A DNA stretch of 64,000 bases, from positions 62,001 through 126,000 of the forward strand of contig JAQGEQ010000343.1 of assembly GCA_034620365.1 (NCBI GenBank). Reading direction: 5' to 3'. Source of the DNA: Pegea sp. RAD2-039. Taxonomy: Eukaryota > Chordata > Thaliacea > Salpida > Salpidae. The stretch's first letter is position 1. Each line of letters starts with the position of its first letter. The notes under the pieces were generated by a model. The model was not told the origin of the DNA, did no database searches, and worked only from the letters and a program-made list of their open reading frames with translations. Made by a program: the position numbers and the translations under genes. This document shows, piece after piece, positions 1 to 10,680 of the stretch.

Positions 1-1961
1 AAAAAGTTGTGTTTGAATATTAATAAATTTTCGAATATTTCTTAAGAAGTTTTTATTGATAAGTTGAAAAAATTCAAATTTTTTTGTGATTTCAAATTTA
101 AGATAAATAATTATATCAGAGTTACGAAACATGAATCACAATAAGATGGTCGAATCTTTGAAATATTTAAAAGATTCGTATTGTGGTTCCAAGTTATTTT
201 TCGAGATCACCTTCAACCACCAGTTACAATATCAGTCTTATTTGAATATCATTTATGAGTTAGAACATTACTATATCAGAAATTTAATTAATTAGTTTAT
301 TGAATAAACGCTTCAAATGATAAATTGTAAAACTTTTATAGTGAGCAATATAAATCACAAGAAATTAAAAAGTATCAAGTAGTTTACCATCAAGAGTTTA
401 TACAAAAAGTAAAACTTCAAAAGCAAATTTAGATATAATAAAATTAGATAGAAAGTCAGAATAACTGACAGTATTATACATCGTTTGTCAGCAAATTACT
501 CAAGTCATCATTTTATGAGAGCTAATAAAGTTTGTGGTTGTATATAATCAGATTTAAAAGTTCAAAATATGGTTACTCTACTGAAAAAGCCATTAGTCCA
601 TTGGTTGTTAATTAAGTTATTAACTTTTCAGTTTAATTTTTAATACACTTTTCTATTTAATGTATTTCTAGCATATAATTCAAACTCTTTTATAATATTG
701 TAATACAGTCAGATTGAAGATTTCAAATCATGGTAACCCTGTTGAAAAAGCTATTAGTGCATTGTGGGTGTTAATTAAATTGAGTTAATTTCAAACAAAA
801 ACCTCTGAAACAAATTAATTGAATCAATTACCAAATATTTGTATATTGTTTACTGGGTTAAACGCTTTTAAGTTTTATTTATGAAGTAGTAAGTCAACAT
901 AAACCTCTAACTTTTTATGTAATAGTGACAGAAAACGTATGACTTGTTGTATTAGTCGTCTTCAATATTGACAAGAAAAGACAAAAGCACTTGACAACAA
1001 AATTTTTTATATTATTTTAAAACACTAAAAAATTAAACCGCTAGTTGGCGCTGTTGGTTTTATAATTCCATAAAAATTTTATGAAAATGTTTTACAAAAA
1101 GTTCGTATTAATTGCAAACCAAACCAGTTATTAAAAAATAAATTTGACAAAATTGTCAGAGCTACAAAGTCCAAAGTCCAAGGCATACAAAGAAAAAAAT
1201 TGAAGATAATGGATCAAAAGATAAATAATAAAAAGAAAAGTAAAAGAAGATACATAATTCATCCTTAAGAAAATAAAATGTAAGGAACTGGTTGCCTTTA
1301 AACGATAGTTTTAATATTTTATCTAAGTTGATACAACTGTAAGCTGCTTACAAAGATATCAATAATTGAATAATCTAAATAATAAAATAATTTGAAGATA
1401 ATTTTGATGAATAATTAGGTTTGTTCTTAAAACTTAGAAAGATTTTATATAAAATTTTAAATATAGGTTTGAAAATGATAGAAAGTTAAAATTTTTCTAG
1501 TTTTTATAGAAAGCTTTTTACGTTTTATAATAAAATGAGAAGAAATTAAAGAAGCAAATAAAATGAAATATTTTGATTTTAATACAAAAAATAACAAGAA
1601 TATGTCAAGAAGTATCAAAGAAGTCAATTAAATATTTGAAAGAAAAGATAATGTAGTTGATAAACTAAAGATTGGAATTCCTTAAATTAAAATCTTAAAA
1701 TTTTATGAAATATAATTTAAGTAATTTCTTCATCAAGTAAATAACACTTTCTTATCAGATTTTTGATTCATATATTAACCTATCTCTTTTCAATCTAAAT
1801 ATAAACAAACAGGCAATTGAAGAAAATATTTATTGTATAAAAAAGTTTTAATCAATTTGTAGTTATAAAAAGTTAACAGAAATAAACTCCAAGATAATCA
1901 AATAGTTTTTAAACTTCTTTCTTGTACCAGTTAACCACAATTCTTCTGCTACTTATTTAAT
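1..1961. other. AT-rich intergenic DNA, no gene seen
   Basis: Both strands are dense in stop codons and I see no splice-bounded coding segment, tRNA or tandem array. It is the 3' flank of the minus-strand gene that ends at 1962. A short related pair of segments (around 555-615 and 715-775, both containing 'aaaaagc' followed by 'attagt') suggests an old degenerate duplication. Confidence 0.5.
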
Positions 1962-4004
1962 TTAGAGAGAGCTTTGTAGCTTTATTAGTTCATTTTTTAA
2001 CGTTTTTATTCTTGGTGTATATATTGAGTGAATATCAGAATAAGAAGAGATAAAAAAATAATTTTTATCAATAAGAAGAAGAAACTTAATCAGTTGTTTT
2101 GAAATAAACTTTTCAAACCCGATATGACGAAGCTTTTTAAAAGAAAAACTTTTATTCACCGTCTCAAGTTCCTTTCCAATACATAGAATACTTTCTGTTG
2201 TAATCTTTAATAAACTTTCATTTGATCTTATACTTTTGTCAATCAAAGATATCCACGATTCATTCGTCATCATAAATACTCTACACTCATCAAAATACTT
2301 TGAAAAAGTAAATAAGTTGTTATAAAAGTTTTGAAATACTTCCAAGTTTTCTGTGAGTGAGTTGTCGAAACACTGAGGTAAAAGAGACACAAATATCATT
2401 AGCTCTTCTTTTAATAAGAAGAAATCAGACGAATCTAAAGAAGTATAACTTTGAAACTTTATATACTTTTCAATCAGTTCAACAAATTTATTAATTTTTT
2501 TGAAAACATAAAAAGATGGAAAAACTATTTCGTCTACCTTCTTTAAGTTCAACAATATTTCAAATGTTTCAAAGTTTGATTCTAACAACAACAAACCCAA
2601 CATTTTATTGTGTAGCAACTCATTATCAAACTCAACCAATATTTCTAATAATTCCGTCTTAGTAATGTTGATATGTTCTTTCATTTTCTCATTTCTTATT
2701 TCAAAACTATCTGATCTATTAAAAACTAAGCTCTCTTCTTGAAACACTTTATAAAACGCGTTTATCAGAAGTATACATAAAACCGGACAATCAAAAGTAT
2801 ATATAATTTCTCTAATTTGTTCACCATCAAAAATAACTTTGAGACTATTTATAAAACTCTTAAACTTGTTGACCAGATTATCCATTATTTGAGACTTCAA
2901 TAAACATAAAACTTTTAAGTTTTCTTTAAAAAACTGACCTTTTCCACAAGCAAACAAAAACCCCATAACAAAGTTGTTAAAAATACAATTATAACGCCGC
3001 AAATCGTCCAACAAAGCGACGTTATCGCGATCGAATAAACGTTTTCGGTTTTCTTTAATCAAATTTGTACATTTTTCCACACCAATAAGTCTGTAAATAC
3101 AATAAAATGAGTTAAGCGAAGCCAACGATGGCTTAGACGACCCGTAAACTGTTTTCAAAATTTCAGGTAATAACTGAGATACAATTAAAACAAAAGAATG
3201 GAACTTTGGCGTGATTTGTTTAAAAAGTTTTTTGTATCTTGGTTGTTTACAATGAACTATTTGTGTGCATACAGTCTGAACTGCAAAAGACAACCGGTTT
3301 TTGCTTTGAATATCTTCCAGAGTGAACATCTGATCATAATATTGAATAAGTAGAACCAACATTAACAAGAAATAGGAATATTTGTTGTGAGGTAATCTTT
3401 CAGAAGACTTTAGAAGGTTATATACATATGCATCTAAGAAAGCTAATTGTTTTCTTTGTAAATTTTCAGTTGATCTCAGCTGCTCTACATCTAAAGGAAC
3501 CAACGATAATGATTTCACCAATTTGACTAATTCCGTTTTAGTTTTTAAAGTTTTATTTTCTTTTTTACCAAAATGTTCTGAAATCAGACTACAGAATGCT
3601 GAAAACGCCATTATCTTCATCTTAATAACATCAATAGTATCTTCCAGCTCTTCTGCTAGAATTAAAACGTGTCTTAGTAGTTCTAAGCAAACAAAATGTT
3701 CCTCCAACGTCTTTTGTTTTTTGTTTACACAAACAAAGCCAAGATGGAAACATACTTTCATTAAAACTACATTTTTGTTGTGATTTAAACACTTCAAATA
3801 TTTTAATTGAAAAAGTTTATCCTGATCTACAAAATAGATATGTCCAGGACTGACACAAGATTTCTCTTGAAGAGTAAAAGCATCTTTCGGAATTTGATTC
3901 AGTGCAATGTTGAGGAGATTACATTTCAACAAGTAGTATCTACCATTGCTTAAAAAACAGGTTTTCAAACAAGAAAAATAACAAATTTGTTTATGTTTCT
4001 TCAT
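1962..4004 (-). CDS. Unrecognised intronless protein, paralog A (680 aa)
   Basis: A single uninterrupted 680-codon frame, which is exceptional in a window where all other genes are cut by many short introns. I do not recognise the family. The protein is rich in Leu, Lys, Phe and Glu, looks mostly helical and soluble, and has no obvious signal peptide or convincing TM segment. It is paralogous over its whole length to the gene at 6018-8285. Shared blocks include the N-terminal SCL...NG.YYL...NLLNI (about residues 11-33), a strongly conserved stretch around residues 79-165 (VVLMKV.FHLGF, LILAEELED, AFSAFCSLISEHF, KKENKTLKTKTELV), LLLLESNFETF near residue 475 and LKEELMIFVSLLP near residue 535. 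The start is the first Met in frame; an A-rich stretch and stops lie upstream. Absence of introns could mean retrocopy origin or a lineage-specific intronless family. Function unknown. Confidence 0.75.
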   Translation of the reverse strand: MKKHKQICYFSCLKTCFLSNGRYYLLKCNLLNIALNQIPKDAFTLQEKSCVSPGHIYFVDQDKLFQLKYLKCLNHNKNVVLMKVCFHLGFVCVNKKQKTLEEHFVCLELLRHVLILAEELEDTIDVIKMKIMAFSAFCSLISEHFGKKENKTLKTKTELVKLVKSLSLVPLDVEQLRSTENLQRKQLAFLDAYVYNLLKSSERLPHNKYSYFLLMLVLLIQYYDQMFTLEDIQSKNRLSFAVQTVCTQIVHCKQPRYKKLFKQITPKFHSFVLIVSQLLPEILKTVYGSSKPSLASLNSFYCIYRLIGVEKCTNLIKENRKRLFDRDNVALLDDLRRYNCIFNNFVMGFLFACGKGQFFKENLKVLCLLKSQIMDNLVNKFKSFINSLKVIFDGEQIREIIYTFDCPVLCILLINAFYKVFQEESLVFNRSDSFEIRNEKMKEHINITKTELLEILVEFDNELLHNKMLGLLLLESNFETFEILLNLKKVDEIVFPSFYVFKKINKFVELIEKYIKFQSYTSLDSSDFFLLKEELMIFVSLLPQCFDNSLTENLEVFQNFYNNLFTFSKYFDECRVFMMTNESWISLIDKSIRSNESLLKITTESILCIGKELETVNKSFSFKKLRHIGFEKFISKQLIKFLLLIDKNYFFISSYSDIHSIYTPRIKTLKNELIKLQSSL

Positions 4005-4440
4005 CTGTAGGTCTTATTAACTCTGTTGATAAAAATAAATATCAAATTAAAATCTTAAAAATTTATTTAGTAAAAGAATGTGTTTAAGAATATAAAAAAC
4101 ATAAAATAATCATTTAGAAAATTTGAAAAAATTTGCAAACAATTTACTCAAAGTTTTTACAACTTTGACTTTTAGCTTGTAAACTTATTGGCATTTTTTT
4201 GATGATTTATAAATGCAAAGAAAGTTAAGTTTTTTGAAAAACTTGAGCATTTTGGTGATGAAAAATCAATTTCTGTTTTAAAAAAGATTTTTGTTCAAAC
4301 TTAATAATTTAAATTGTGAGTTTACAGAACTTTAACTATAAGCTTGTATATTGTAATTATTACTTATGTTGCATTTTTTAGATATTTTTATAGAATAAGT
4401 CAATCAACATTTTTTGCGCTATCTGATAGTTCAATATTTA

Positions 4441-5040
4441 CTTATTTAAATAAACGCGAAGGAGGGTGCCTGAAGAGAGCACCTCTCGCTAACACATATT
4501 CTCACAAATAACATCTATTTAGTTAGAAATATAGAAAGTAAAAGATGTAACACATGACATTTCGGTAGTCCTCAAAACATATAACAGTGAACAATTACAT
4601 AGAATTATAGTAATATTAAAAAAAATACAGTTTAGAAATAATTGGCAATATTGAAATGGTTCAACTTCTGCTTGAATAAATTCAATCTGATTAATGTACC
4701 AGGTGATATGGGTTTATTAAGATGTAATGTGTGTCGTCTGAACTGATATAACTTGAGGGAAGGACTAATAGAAAAGAAATCATCAAACTGAAGGTCAATC
4801 AAATTGTGGATAATTTTGAAAATAAGAATTAAGTCGTATTTAATCCGTCGAATTTATAAAGTATCTAAGTTGAAGAAACTGAGACAATGTTTATAACTGT
4901 CATACTTAATATTAATTTTCCTGCATACTAATCTCGTAAATGTGGCCTGAACAGATTCGATTTTTTTGATATCACTAACTTGACATGGCATCCATGCACT
5001 GACACAAGATTTGTAATTTAGTGAAAATGAGTTTTATAGA
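4441..5040 (-). mobile_element. 5'-truncated non-LTR retrotransposon (CR1/L2/Jockey-like) 3' end
   Basis: On the minus strand the segment decodes, with frameshifts, to a reverse transcriptase C-terminal region: a W.PC...DI.KIE.VQA.FTRLV block near 4985-4920, then an SFFNLDTL block, then the LINE tail. The 3' terminus is the conserved GAGAGGTGCTCTCTTCAGG / CCTTCGCGTTTATT tail followed by an AAATA-type run. The same tail recurs at 8.4, 10.5, 13.9, 58.7 and 59.1 kb. Internal stops and loss of the 5' part make it a dead copy. It lies about 430 bp upstream of the start of paralog A, in the same orientation as that gene. Confidence 0.8.
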
Positions 5041-5484
5041 ATCAAATTTTGTGTTTATGAAGTGAAATTGATTGCTGTGAAATTCGATTGTAGTTAGTTG
5101 AAAGAAAGAACAACTTTATAGTTACTTTGAGCTTCATTGTAGTGTTTGATTTCATTGAAACTCAACTCTTAATAAAACTGAAACTTTAAAAGCTCAAATT
5201 GTTTCATTTTATTCATAAAATAAGACAAATACTGAGCAACTAAAATTAAAAAAAGCGATTAAAATTCAACTTCACAAAATGAATAATATCATCAACATCA
5301 TCATCATCATCATCATCGCACGATATTCTTATCTCTGTATGAAAGGATATTGAAAATAATTTGTTGCATCTGCTGGTCTTTTAAAAGTACAAAATTTTTG
5401 AATAAATAACTTCTCAGCAAACGTTTGTGAGTTGAAAGACTCTAACCATATTTCTGTTACTGAATCAATTCGACTGGCTGATTG

Positions 5485-5565
5485 ATTGAATTGAACATCA
5501 ACGCCAGCAACTGGGAAGATATCGCAGCGGATCGCTCCGAATGGCGTTTTTTACTCCGCAAATAA
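5485..5565 (+). mobile_element. Fragment of a second non-LTR retrotransposon ORF2 C-terminus
   Basis: The plus strand encodes INASNWEDIAADRSEWRF followed by a stop a few codons later. The pattern W..IA.DR..WR just before a stop is the usual C-terminal signature of LINE-type ORF2 proteins. Local base composition is richer in GC than the surroundings, as expected for a transposed piece. No RT core is visible nearby, so only a short remnant is supported. It is distinct from the family with the CTTCAGGCACCC tail. Confidence 0.55.
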
Positions 5566-6017
5566 AATTAGTTTCAAACAAAGAAACTCTGAGAAGCTTC
5601 TTCGTTTGCTCTTTAGTGTGTCTTGCTCGATGTGTTCTGCATCTCACTACTTTATTCTCAATATTATCCTATTATGGCCGTTCTTGCTTTATGGCCGAAG
5701 CATTATTATTACATAGAGTCGAAGCCCATGTTTAAGAATAAGTTATTAAATTTATTGAAATTAAATAATTTAATTTTTTATTTTTAACAAAAAAATTTTA
5801 TCAAAATAAATAAATGTTTGAAGTTGAAAAACCTGCAGAAACTGAACTACAATCTAAATAAAAATCACCAAACAAGCAACTTAAATAAACATTTTATTAA
5901 ACTAACGTGAAATACTTTAAAAATCACAGATTACAAAAGAAGTGAAAATAAAAAGATTACCAAAAAATTGAAAAAAAATAATTGAGATGGAAAAGCCTCA
6001 ATAAAATTATGAAATTT

Positions 6018-8285
6018 TTATCTTAAAGTTTGAAACAAACTAAAAACGTCATCAAAATGATCTTTGGTCTTCGATTCTTCTAAAGCATTTTTCAAATTTC
6101 TTAACGAACGTTTCAAACCACTCAAAGGACCCCCATAATTTTCCTTTAGTTTTTTATTAGATGCTAAAACAGAGTTAATTTCTTCAATGACTTTTTCAAA
6201 TTGTTTAAATTTTTCAATGAGAAACTGAACAAGATTTTCATTTATAAAAATTCTTTTAATTGATCCAATTTTTTTACCAAAAGTTAAAATACTTTCTGTA
6301 ATACTTTCCGGTAATTCTTCTTTAAAAGACAAACTTTTTGTAATCAACAATAACCATGAAGTGATTACGATCATATAAACTCGACTCTCTTCAATATAGT
6401 TTGAAAAATCAAACAACACTTTGTAAAAGTTTTCAAAAACCTTTAATTTTTCTGCAGTTAAACTTTGGTAGTCGAAAAACTCAGGCAGAAGAGAGACAAA
6501 TATCTTCAATTCTTCTTTTAATACAAAGAAAGATGCGATGCTAATTGAAGCTAAGCTTCTTCCTTCAAATCTCACACATTTTTGATCAGCAATCTTGTTT
6601 GTAAACTTATCAACTTTTTGATCAACATATGATGATGTAAATACTATCTGTTCTGATCTTTTTAGGTTTATTAGAAGGCTAAAAGTTTCAAAATTTGATT
6701 CTAACAACAATAAAACAATAATTTTTTCACTTTTTTTGATATTTTTGTCAAAATCTTTAAGTATATTCGCCCATCTTTTTCTACTTTTATTCAAAAAGTT
6801 ATTTTTTTTATCTTCCATTTTAAGATTCTCAGAATGTTTTGATAACAATTCATCGCTGCCAAAAGCTGTATAGTAGCCAAATATTAGAAGTAGAGTCATA
6901 ACCGTACTATTAACCTCTTTTAACATATCTTTTAATAGTGAACAATCAACATTTGTTGGGTTTTCCCCAAAACCAATACTTTTTGTGTAAGATATAAATT
7001 GAACTGTAAAGTTTTGGATTATATGAGCTTTCACAGAACAAAAAAGTTTCATATTTTCTTTGAATACCTGACTAACTTCAGGTAAATCAGACAAAGAACC
7101 TGCTAGAGCCTCAAAAGTTTTTTTATATCTTTGCAAAACATCTGAAAAAGCTGTATCAGAAACTCCTCTGCGATTTTGACCAATCAAATGCCAGCATTTT
7201 TCTACTCTAAGCTTTTTGTAAATAGACAAATCATAAAATCGCTGGAATGAAATATCAATCTTACCAATTAGTTGTTTATTTACTTCCTGTATTAATTGAG
7301 AGTAAATTAAAATAGAAAAGTATAAATCCGTCTCAATACCAGTTAATAAAAACTTTTTATAAGGAATCTCCTTACCTTCTGTAGAAAGTTGTATGATAAC
7401 TGAACTCACGGTTTCCATGGTAAAATTTGCACAAGAGTTTAAAACATTGACAACAAAATATTTTGTATCAAAATATTGAATTAGGAGAAGTGTTTTAGTA
7501 ATTGCTTCAAAATATCGGTTTCGAGAAATGATTCTATCCGGGATTTTTTCAAATGATTCTAAGAGTTTGTTTGCAAATGCATCTAGGAATACTAACCGCT
7601 CATATTCAACACGAGTAATATACGGTCGATCACCAAATAATTTCTTATCTTTTCTGATTGTACCAAACCCTGGAAAAGATGAACCGAAAACCTGGTTAGC
7701 CATCCAAATAATCTTCAAATTATTCATGTGCTCGTCAGATAACTCCAGCGTCTTAGTTGTTCTGTGTTCTTTGGGTTTGTATGACACTAGCGAAAATGAT
7801 TTCACTAAGTTGACTAATTCCGTTTTAGTTTTTAAAGTTTTATTTTCTTTCTTACAGAAATGTTCTGAAATCAAACTACAAAATGCTGAAAACGCGATCG
7901 TTTTCTTCTTAGTAACATCAACAATGTCTTCTAACTCTTCAGCTAAAATTAAAAATTGTTTTAATAACTCTAAAGACACAAAATATTCCTTCAACTTTTT
8001 TGGCTTTTTTTTTGCACACATAAAACCAAGGTGGAAAAATACATTCATTAAAACCACTCTTTTATCTCTACTTCTACATCTAAAGTTTTTTAGTTCTAAA
8101 TAATCCCATTTATTAAAAAAATAAACACAGCCTTCACCAGGTCGTCTTCTCGAGCTAAACAATGATATCGGCAAACACTCCTTAACAATATTTAAAAGAT
8201 TTGGTTGCATTAAATAGTACCATCCGTTCCTAGAGTATCTCGATTCCAAACAAGAACATAGAGATATTATCTCGGATCTTGACAT
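6018..8285 (-). CDS. Unrecognised intronless protein, paralog B (755 aa)
   Basis: Second member of the intronless pair, one open frame of 755 codons. It aligns along its length with the protein at 1962-4004: SCLESRYSRNGWYYL at the N-terminus, the FHLGFMC / LILAEELEDIVDVTKKK / AFSAFCSLISEHFCKKEN block around residues 79-165, LLLLESNFETF near residue 535, and LKEELKIFVSLLPEFFD near residue 610. It is longer by an insertion after the conserved block (about residues 170-235) and a C-terminal Lys-rich extension. Predicted soluble and alpha-helical, no recognisable catalytic motif. The start at 8285 lies about 105 bp downstream of an LINE 3' tail. An open frame of 191 codons on the other strand (7528-8103) is a shadow. 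Function unknown; maintenance of two long frames argues they are or were recently expressed. Confidence 0.78.
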   Translation of the reverse strand: MSRSEIISLCSCLESRYSRNGWYYLMQPNLLNIVKECLPISLFSSRRRPGEGCVYFFNKWDYLELKNFRCRSRDKRVVLMNVFFHLGFMCAKKKPKKLKEYFVSLELLKQFLILAEELEDIVDVTKKKTIAFSAFCSLISEHFCKKENKTLKTKTELVNLVKSFSLVSYKPKEHRTTKTLELSDEHMNNLKIIWMANQVFGSSFPGFGTIRKDKKLFGDRPYITRVEYERLVFLDAFANKLLESFEKIPDRIISRNRYFEAITKTLLLIQYFDTKYFVVNVLNSCANFTMETVSSVIIQLSTEGKEIPYKKFLLTGIETDLYFSILIYSQLIQEVNKQLIGKIDISFQRFYDLSIYKKLRVEKCWHLIGQNRRGVSDTAFSDVLQRYKKTFEALAGSLSDLPEVSQVFKENMKLFCSVKAHIIQNFTVQFISYTKSIGFGENPTNVDCSLLKDMLKEVNSTVMTLLLIFGYYTAFGSDELLSKHSENLKMEDKKNNFLNKSRKRWANILKDFDKNIKKSEKIIVLLLLESNFETFSLLINLKRSEQIVFTSSYVDQKVDKFTNKIADQKCVRFEGRSLASISIASFFVLKEELKIFVSLLPEFFDYQSLTAEKLKVFENFYKVLFDFSNYIEESRVYMIVITSWLLLITKSLSFKEELPESITESILTFGKKIGSIKRIFINENLVQFLIEKFKQFEKVIEEINSVLASNKKLKENYGGPLSGLKRSLRNLKNALEESKTKDHFDDVFSLFQTLR

Positions 8286-8391
8286 GATTTGTTGATTGTA
8301 ATAACAAAAATAAATTGTATGAAAGTTCTTGCTAAAGAAAGAAAATCAATTTAAAAACATCTAACTTTATAAGAGTTATTTATTATTTACA

Positions 8392-8505
8392 ATAAACGCG
8401 AAGGAGGGTGCCTGAAAAGAGCACCTCTCGCTAACACACATTCTCACAATTAATATCTATTTAGTCAAAAATATATAAAGTAAAAGATGTAACACATGGC
8501 ATTAT
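8392..8505 (-). mobile_element. LINE 3' tail, heavily 5'-truncated
   Basis: About 110 bp identical in layout to the tail at 4441: the AATAAACGCGAAGGAGGG motif (as read on +), then the GTGCCTGAA/AGAGCACCTCTCGCTAACAC block and the conserved TAAAAGATGTAACACATGGC segment. Orientation minus. It ends abruptly where homology to the longer copies stops, as expected of 5' truncation. It lies immediately upstream of paralog B. Confidence 0.8.
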
Positions 8506-9095
8506 ATGATAAAGTTTTAAACAAACTATTTATTCAATAAATATTTAAACTTAAAAAACTTTTAGATTTATAACTTCTATAACATCAGCAAACTTTTATT
8601 AAATTCATAAATTAGTTAACAAAGTTGAGATACACAAATAAACATTTAAAAACACATCACTTTTCCTAATAACAACATTTCTAAAAACTTATCTTACAAA
8701 ATCTTTCAACAGTTTTTGAAATAATTTCAACAACAGTTTTTTAAATTGAAATAAATATCTGTAGAAGTTCTCAGTTTAGTTTGAGTTTTTCTCATTTATT
8801 TTTCTGCTATTTCGAATTAGAATAACTTTTGCTACAACTTTTTAATAATTATCTTGGTTACTTTTTATTTATTTCATTATAAGAAAGTTAAACTTAAAAC
8901 TTTTTGAGTTTATACCAAAAATAAAATATTTTCTTCTTTATACTGTTTAGTGGTTAAATAATTTTATGAGTTTTATTAATAAATAAAATCAACTTACAGA
9001 AAAAACCAAATTTAAACCTAAACCTAAACAACAATTATTATTCTCAATAAGTTTATTCAAAACTAAACAAACTGAAAAAGAATATTTATAAAATA

Positions 9096-9245
9096 GGAAC
9101 CATCTGTCATCAGACATTGTCATGTCAAAATCACTTGCGTTGTTCAAAAAGAAGTTGAACCGTTTTAATATTGGCAACATTATCATTTCTAAACTGTAAA
9201 TTTTTCCTTTTTTTAATATTATTATAATTCCATGCAATTGTTATA
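9096..9245 (+). mobile_element. LINE ORF2 C-terminal fragment
   Basis: The plus strand matches the ORF2 end seen at 23520-23605: the GAACCA.CTG.CATCAGACATTGTCATGT segment (WNQLPSDIVM), then a LALFKKKLN-like end, then the segment with TTGGCAACATTATCATTTCTAAACTGTAAA that also occurs at 58505-58535. Broken by substitutions; not functional. The minus-strand open frame across it is a shadow. Confidence 0.65.
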
Positions 9246-9357
9246 TATAAATAAATATAATTACAACTAGAAGTATTTTAGTATTCACTTTCTATCTTCA
9301 GACGTATATATACTTGCTTTGCTTGATACTGCCACGTGTATTAGTTGACAAAATAAA

Positions 9358-9429
9358 CTCCCCGTCGGGGAATCGAACCCCGTTCTCCCGCGTGACAGGC
9401 GGGGATACTCACCACTATACTAACGAGGA
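9358..9429 (-). tRNA. tRNA-Asp (GTC)
   Basis: 72-nt cloverleaf on the minus strand beginning TCCTCGTTAGTATAGTGG. The acceptor stem TCCTCGT pairs with the 3' ACGGGGA region with GT wobble, the anticodon loop is CTGTCAC (anticodon GTC), and the T arm contains GGTTCGATTCC. It matches the usual eukaryotic nuclear tRNA-Asp, has no intron and no encoded CCA. It sits 10 bp from a second tRNA on the same strand. Confidence 0.95.
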
Positions 9430-9439
9430 CACAGAACAT

Positions 9440-9512
9440 GGCCAGTACGGGGATCGAACCCGCGACATTCGCGTTATTAGCACGACGCTCTAACCAACTG
9501 AGCTAACCGGCC
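9440..9512 (-). tRNA. tRNA-Ile (AAT)
   Basis: 73-nt cloverleaf on the minus strand: GGCCGGTTAGCTCAGTTGG start, D arm with A box, anticodon stem TCGTG/CGCGA around loop CTAATAA (anticodon AAT), T arm GCGGGTTCGATCCCCGT, acceptor ACTGGCC pairing with GGCCGGT through one G-T wobble. Typical eukaryotic tRNA-Ile(AAT). Upstream of tRNA-Asp on the same strand. Confidence 0.95.
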
Positions 9513-10384
9513 ACGAGAGATCATCTCAAATTTGTTATTTATTCCAAATATTTTTACTTTTATTTGAAACTTATTCTTTCTAGGAAATTAAATGGAAAAC
9601 TTGATATTATTTTTTTGAATTTTCTGATTTTATTCAATTTAAAATATTTTTAAGTGACATAAATAAAGAATTAAAAGTTTAATAATTACATATATTTTAT
9701 ATAAAGTAGATATCTTTATATTATTGAGACAATCTATTTTACTAAATAATATTTTTGAAGTTAATCTTATTCTGTTTCTTTATACTAAAATATTTCTAAT
9801 TTATTTTTTAAATTTTATTGAAATCATCAAATCATTGTCGATAATTATGAACATCGTCTCAGCTTCTCCAATTTATATACTTTCAAATTTGACGTTTTTC
9901 AAATTCTTTTGATGTTATGTTGCAGTTCATACTTTTGTACTTAATAAACTAAATCTAGAATCAAAAGTAACTTCAACCATCAAGCTAGTCTTAGATTTGA
10001 GTTTAAGGAAGTTTAATTGAAAATGAAAAGACATTTTTAAAATTTGAAGCTCTCTAATCGACAAATATATATTTTTATTAAATGTTTAGAAATGATTGTT
10101 TAAATGTTTATTAGATTACAAACTGATAGTTGAAACTGGAAAGTAATTGTTTGCTTGCTTCTTTTATAAAACATTTTTTAACTGAAGTTATCTTATTTTT
10201 GCTTCACTAATATTTGTAGAATATTTTTGTCGATATTTTCATCTGCTTGTGTGTATTGTTTAACTTTTATGTAGAAATCAGAGAAAATAAAACTAAATAA
10301 TTTATCTTTTTCGAATTTTGATATAAATTATTTTTACTGTCTTAGAATACCAAAAGCTTTTTGTAAGTTTCTATTCGAAACTGT

Positions 10385-10577
10385 GATTTTTTTTTGTATT
10401 ATTAACATTCTATGTAATTATTCACAGTTATATGCTTTGAGGACTACTGAAATGCCATGTGTTACATCTTTTACTTTCTATATTTCTAACTTAATAGATG
10501 TTATTTATGAGAATTTGTTAGCGAGAGGTGCTCTCTTCAGGCACCCTCTTTCGCGTTTATTGAAATAAATAAATAAA
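10385..10577 (+). mobile_element. LINE 3' UTR/tail copy
   Basis: Contains the conserved TATGCTTTGAGGACTACTGA, CCATGTGTTACATCTTTTAC, TTAGCGAGAGGTGCTCTCTT and CACCCTCTTTCGCGTTTATT blocks, ending in an AAATAAATAAATAAA tail, in plus orientation. It is 5'-truncated and lies about 100 bp before the start codon of the four-TM gene at 10681, so it may supply part of that gene's promoter or 5' UTR. Confidence 0.8.
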
Positions 10578-10680
10578 AATTAAAAACATTTATTAATTTA
10601 TCATAAGTTTGGTTATATCTCGATAAATTACAAACCTGTTTATTTACAAGTTTTATTTTCTTTGCAGTTTTTTTTACAAA

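Noticed and set aside
5286..5320. CAT microsatellite as a functional element
   Set aside because: A simple trinucleotide run; a similar one is at about 39436-39457, and neither has supporting context.
7528..8103. 191-aa plus-strand open frame
   Set aside because: Antisense shadow of the conserved part of paralog B; the equivalent frame at 3523-3783 mirrors paralog A.
8989..9237. 82-aa minus-strand protein
   Set aside because: Antisense to a recognisable LINE ORF2 end (WNQLPSDIVM-type) on the plus strand.
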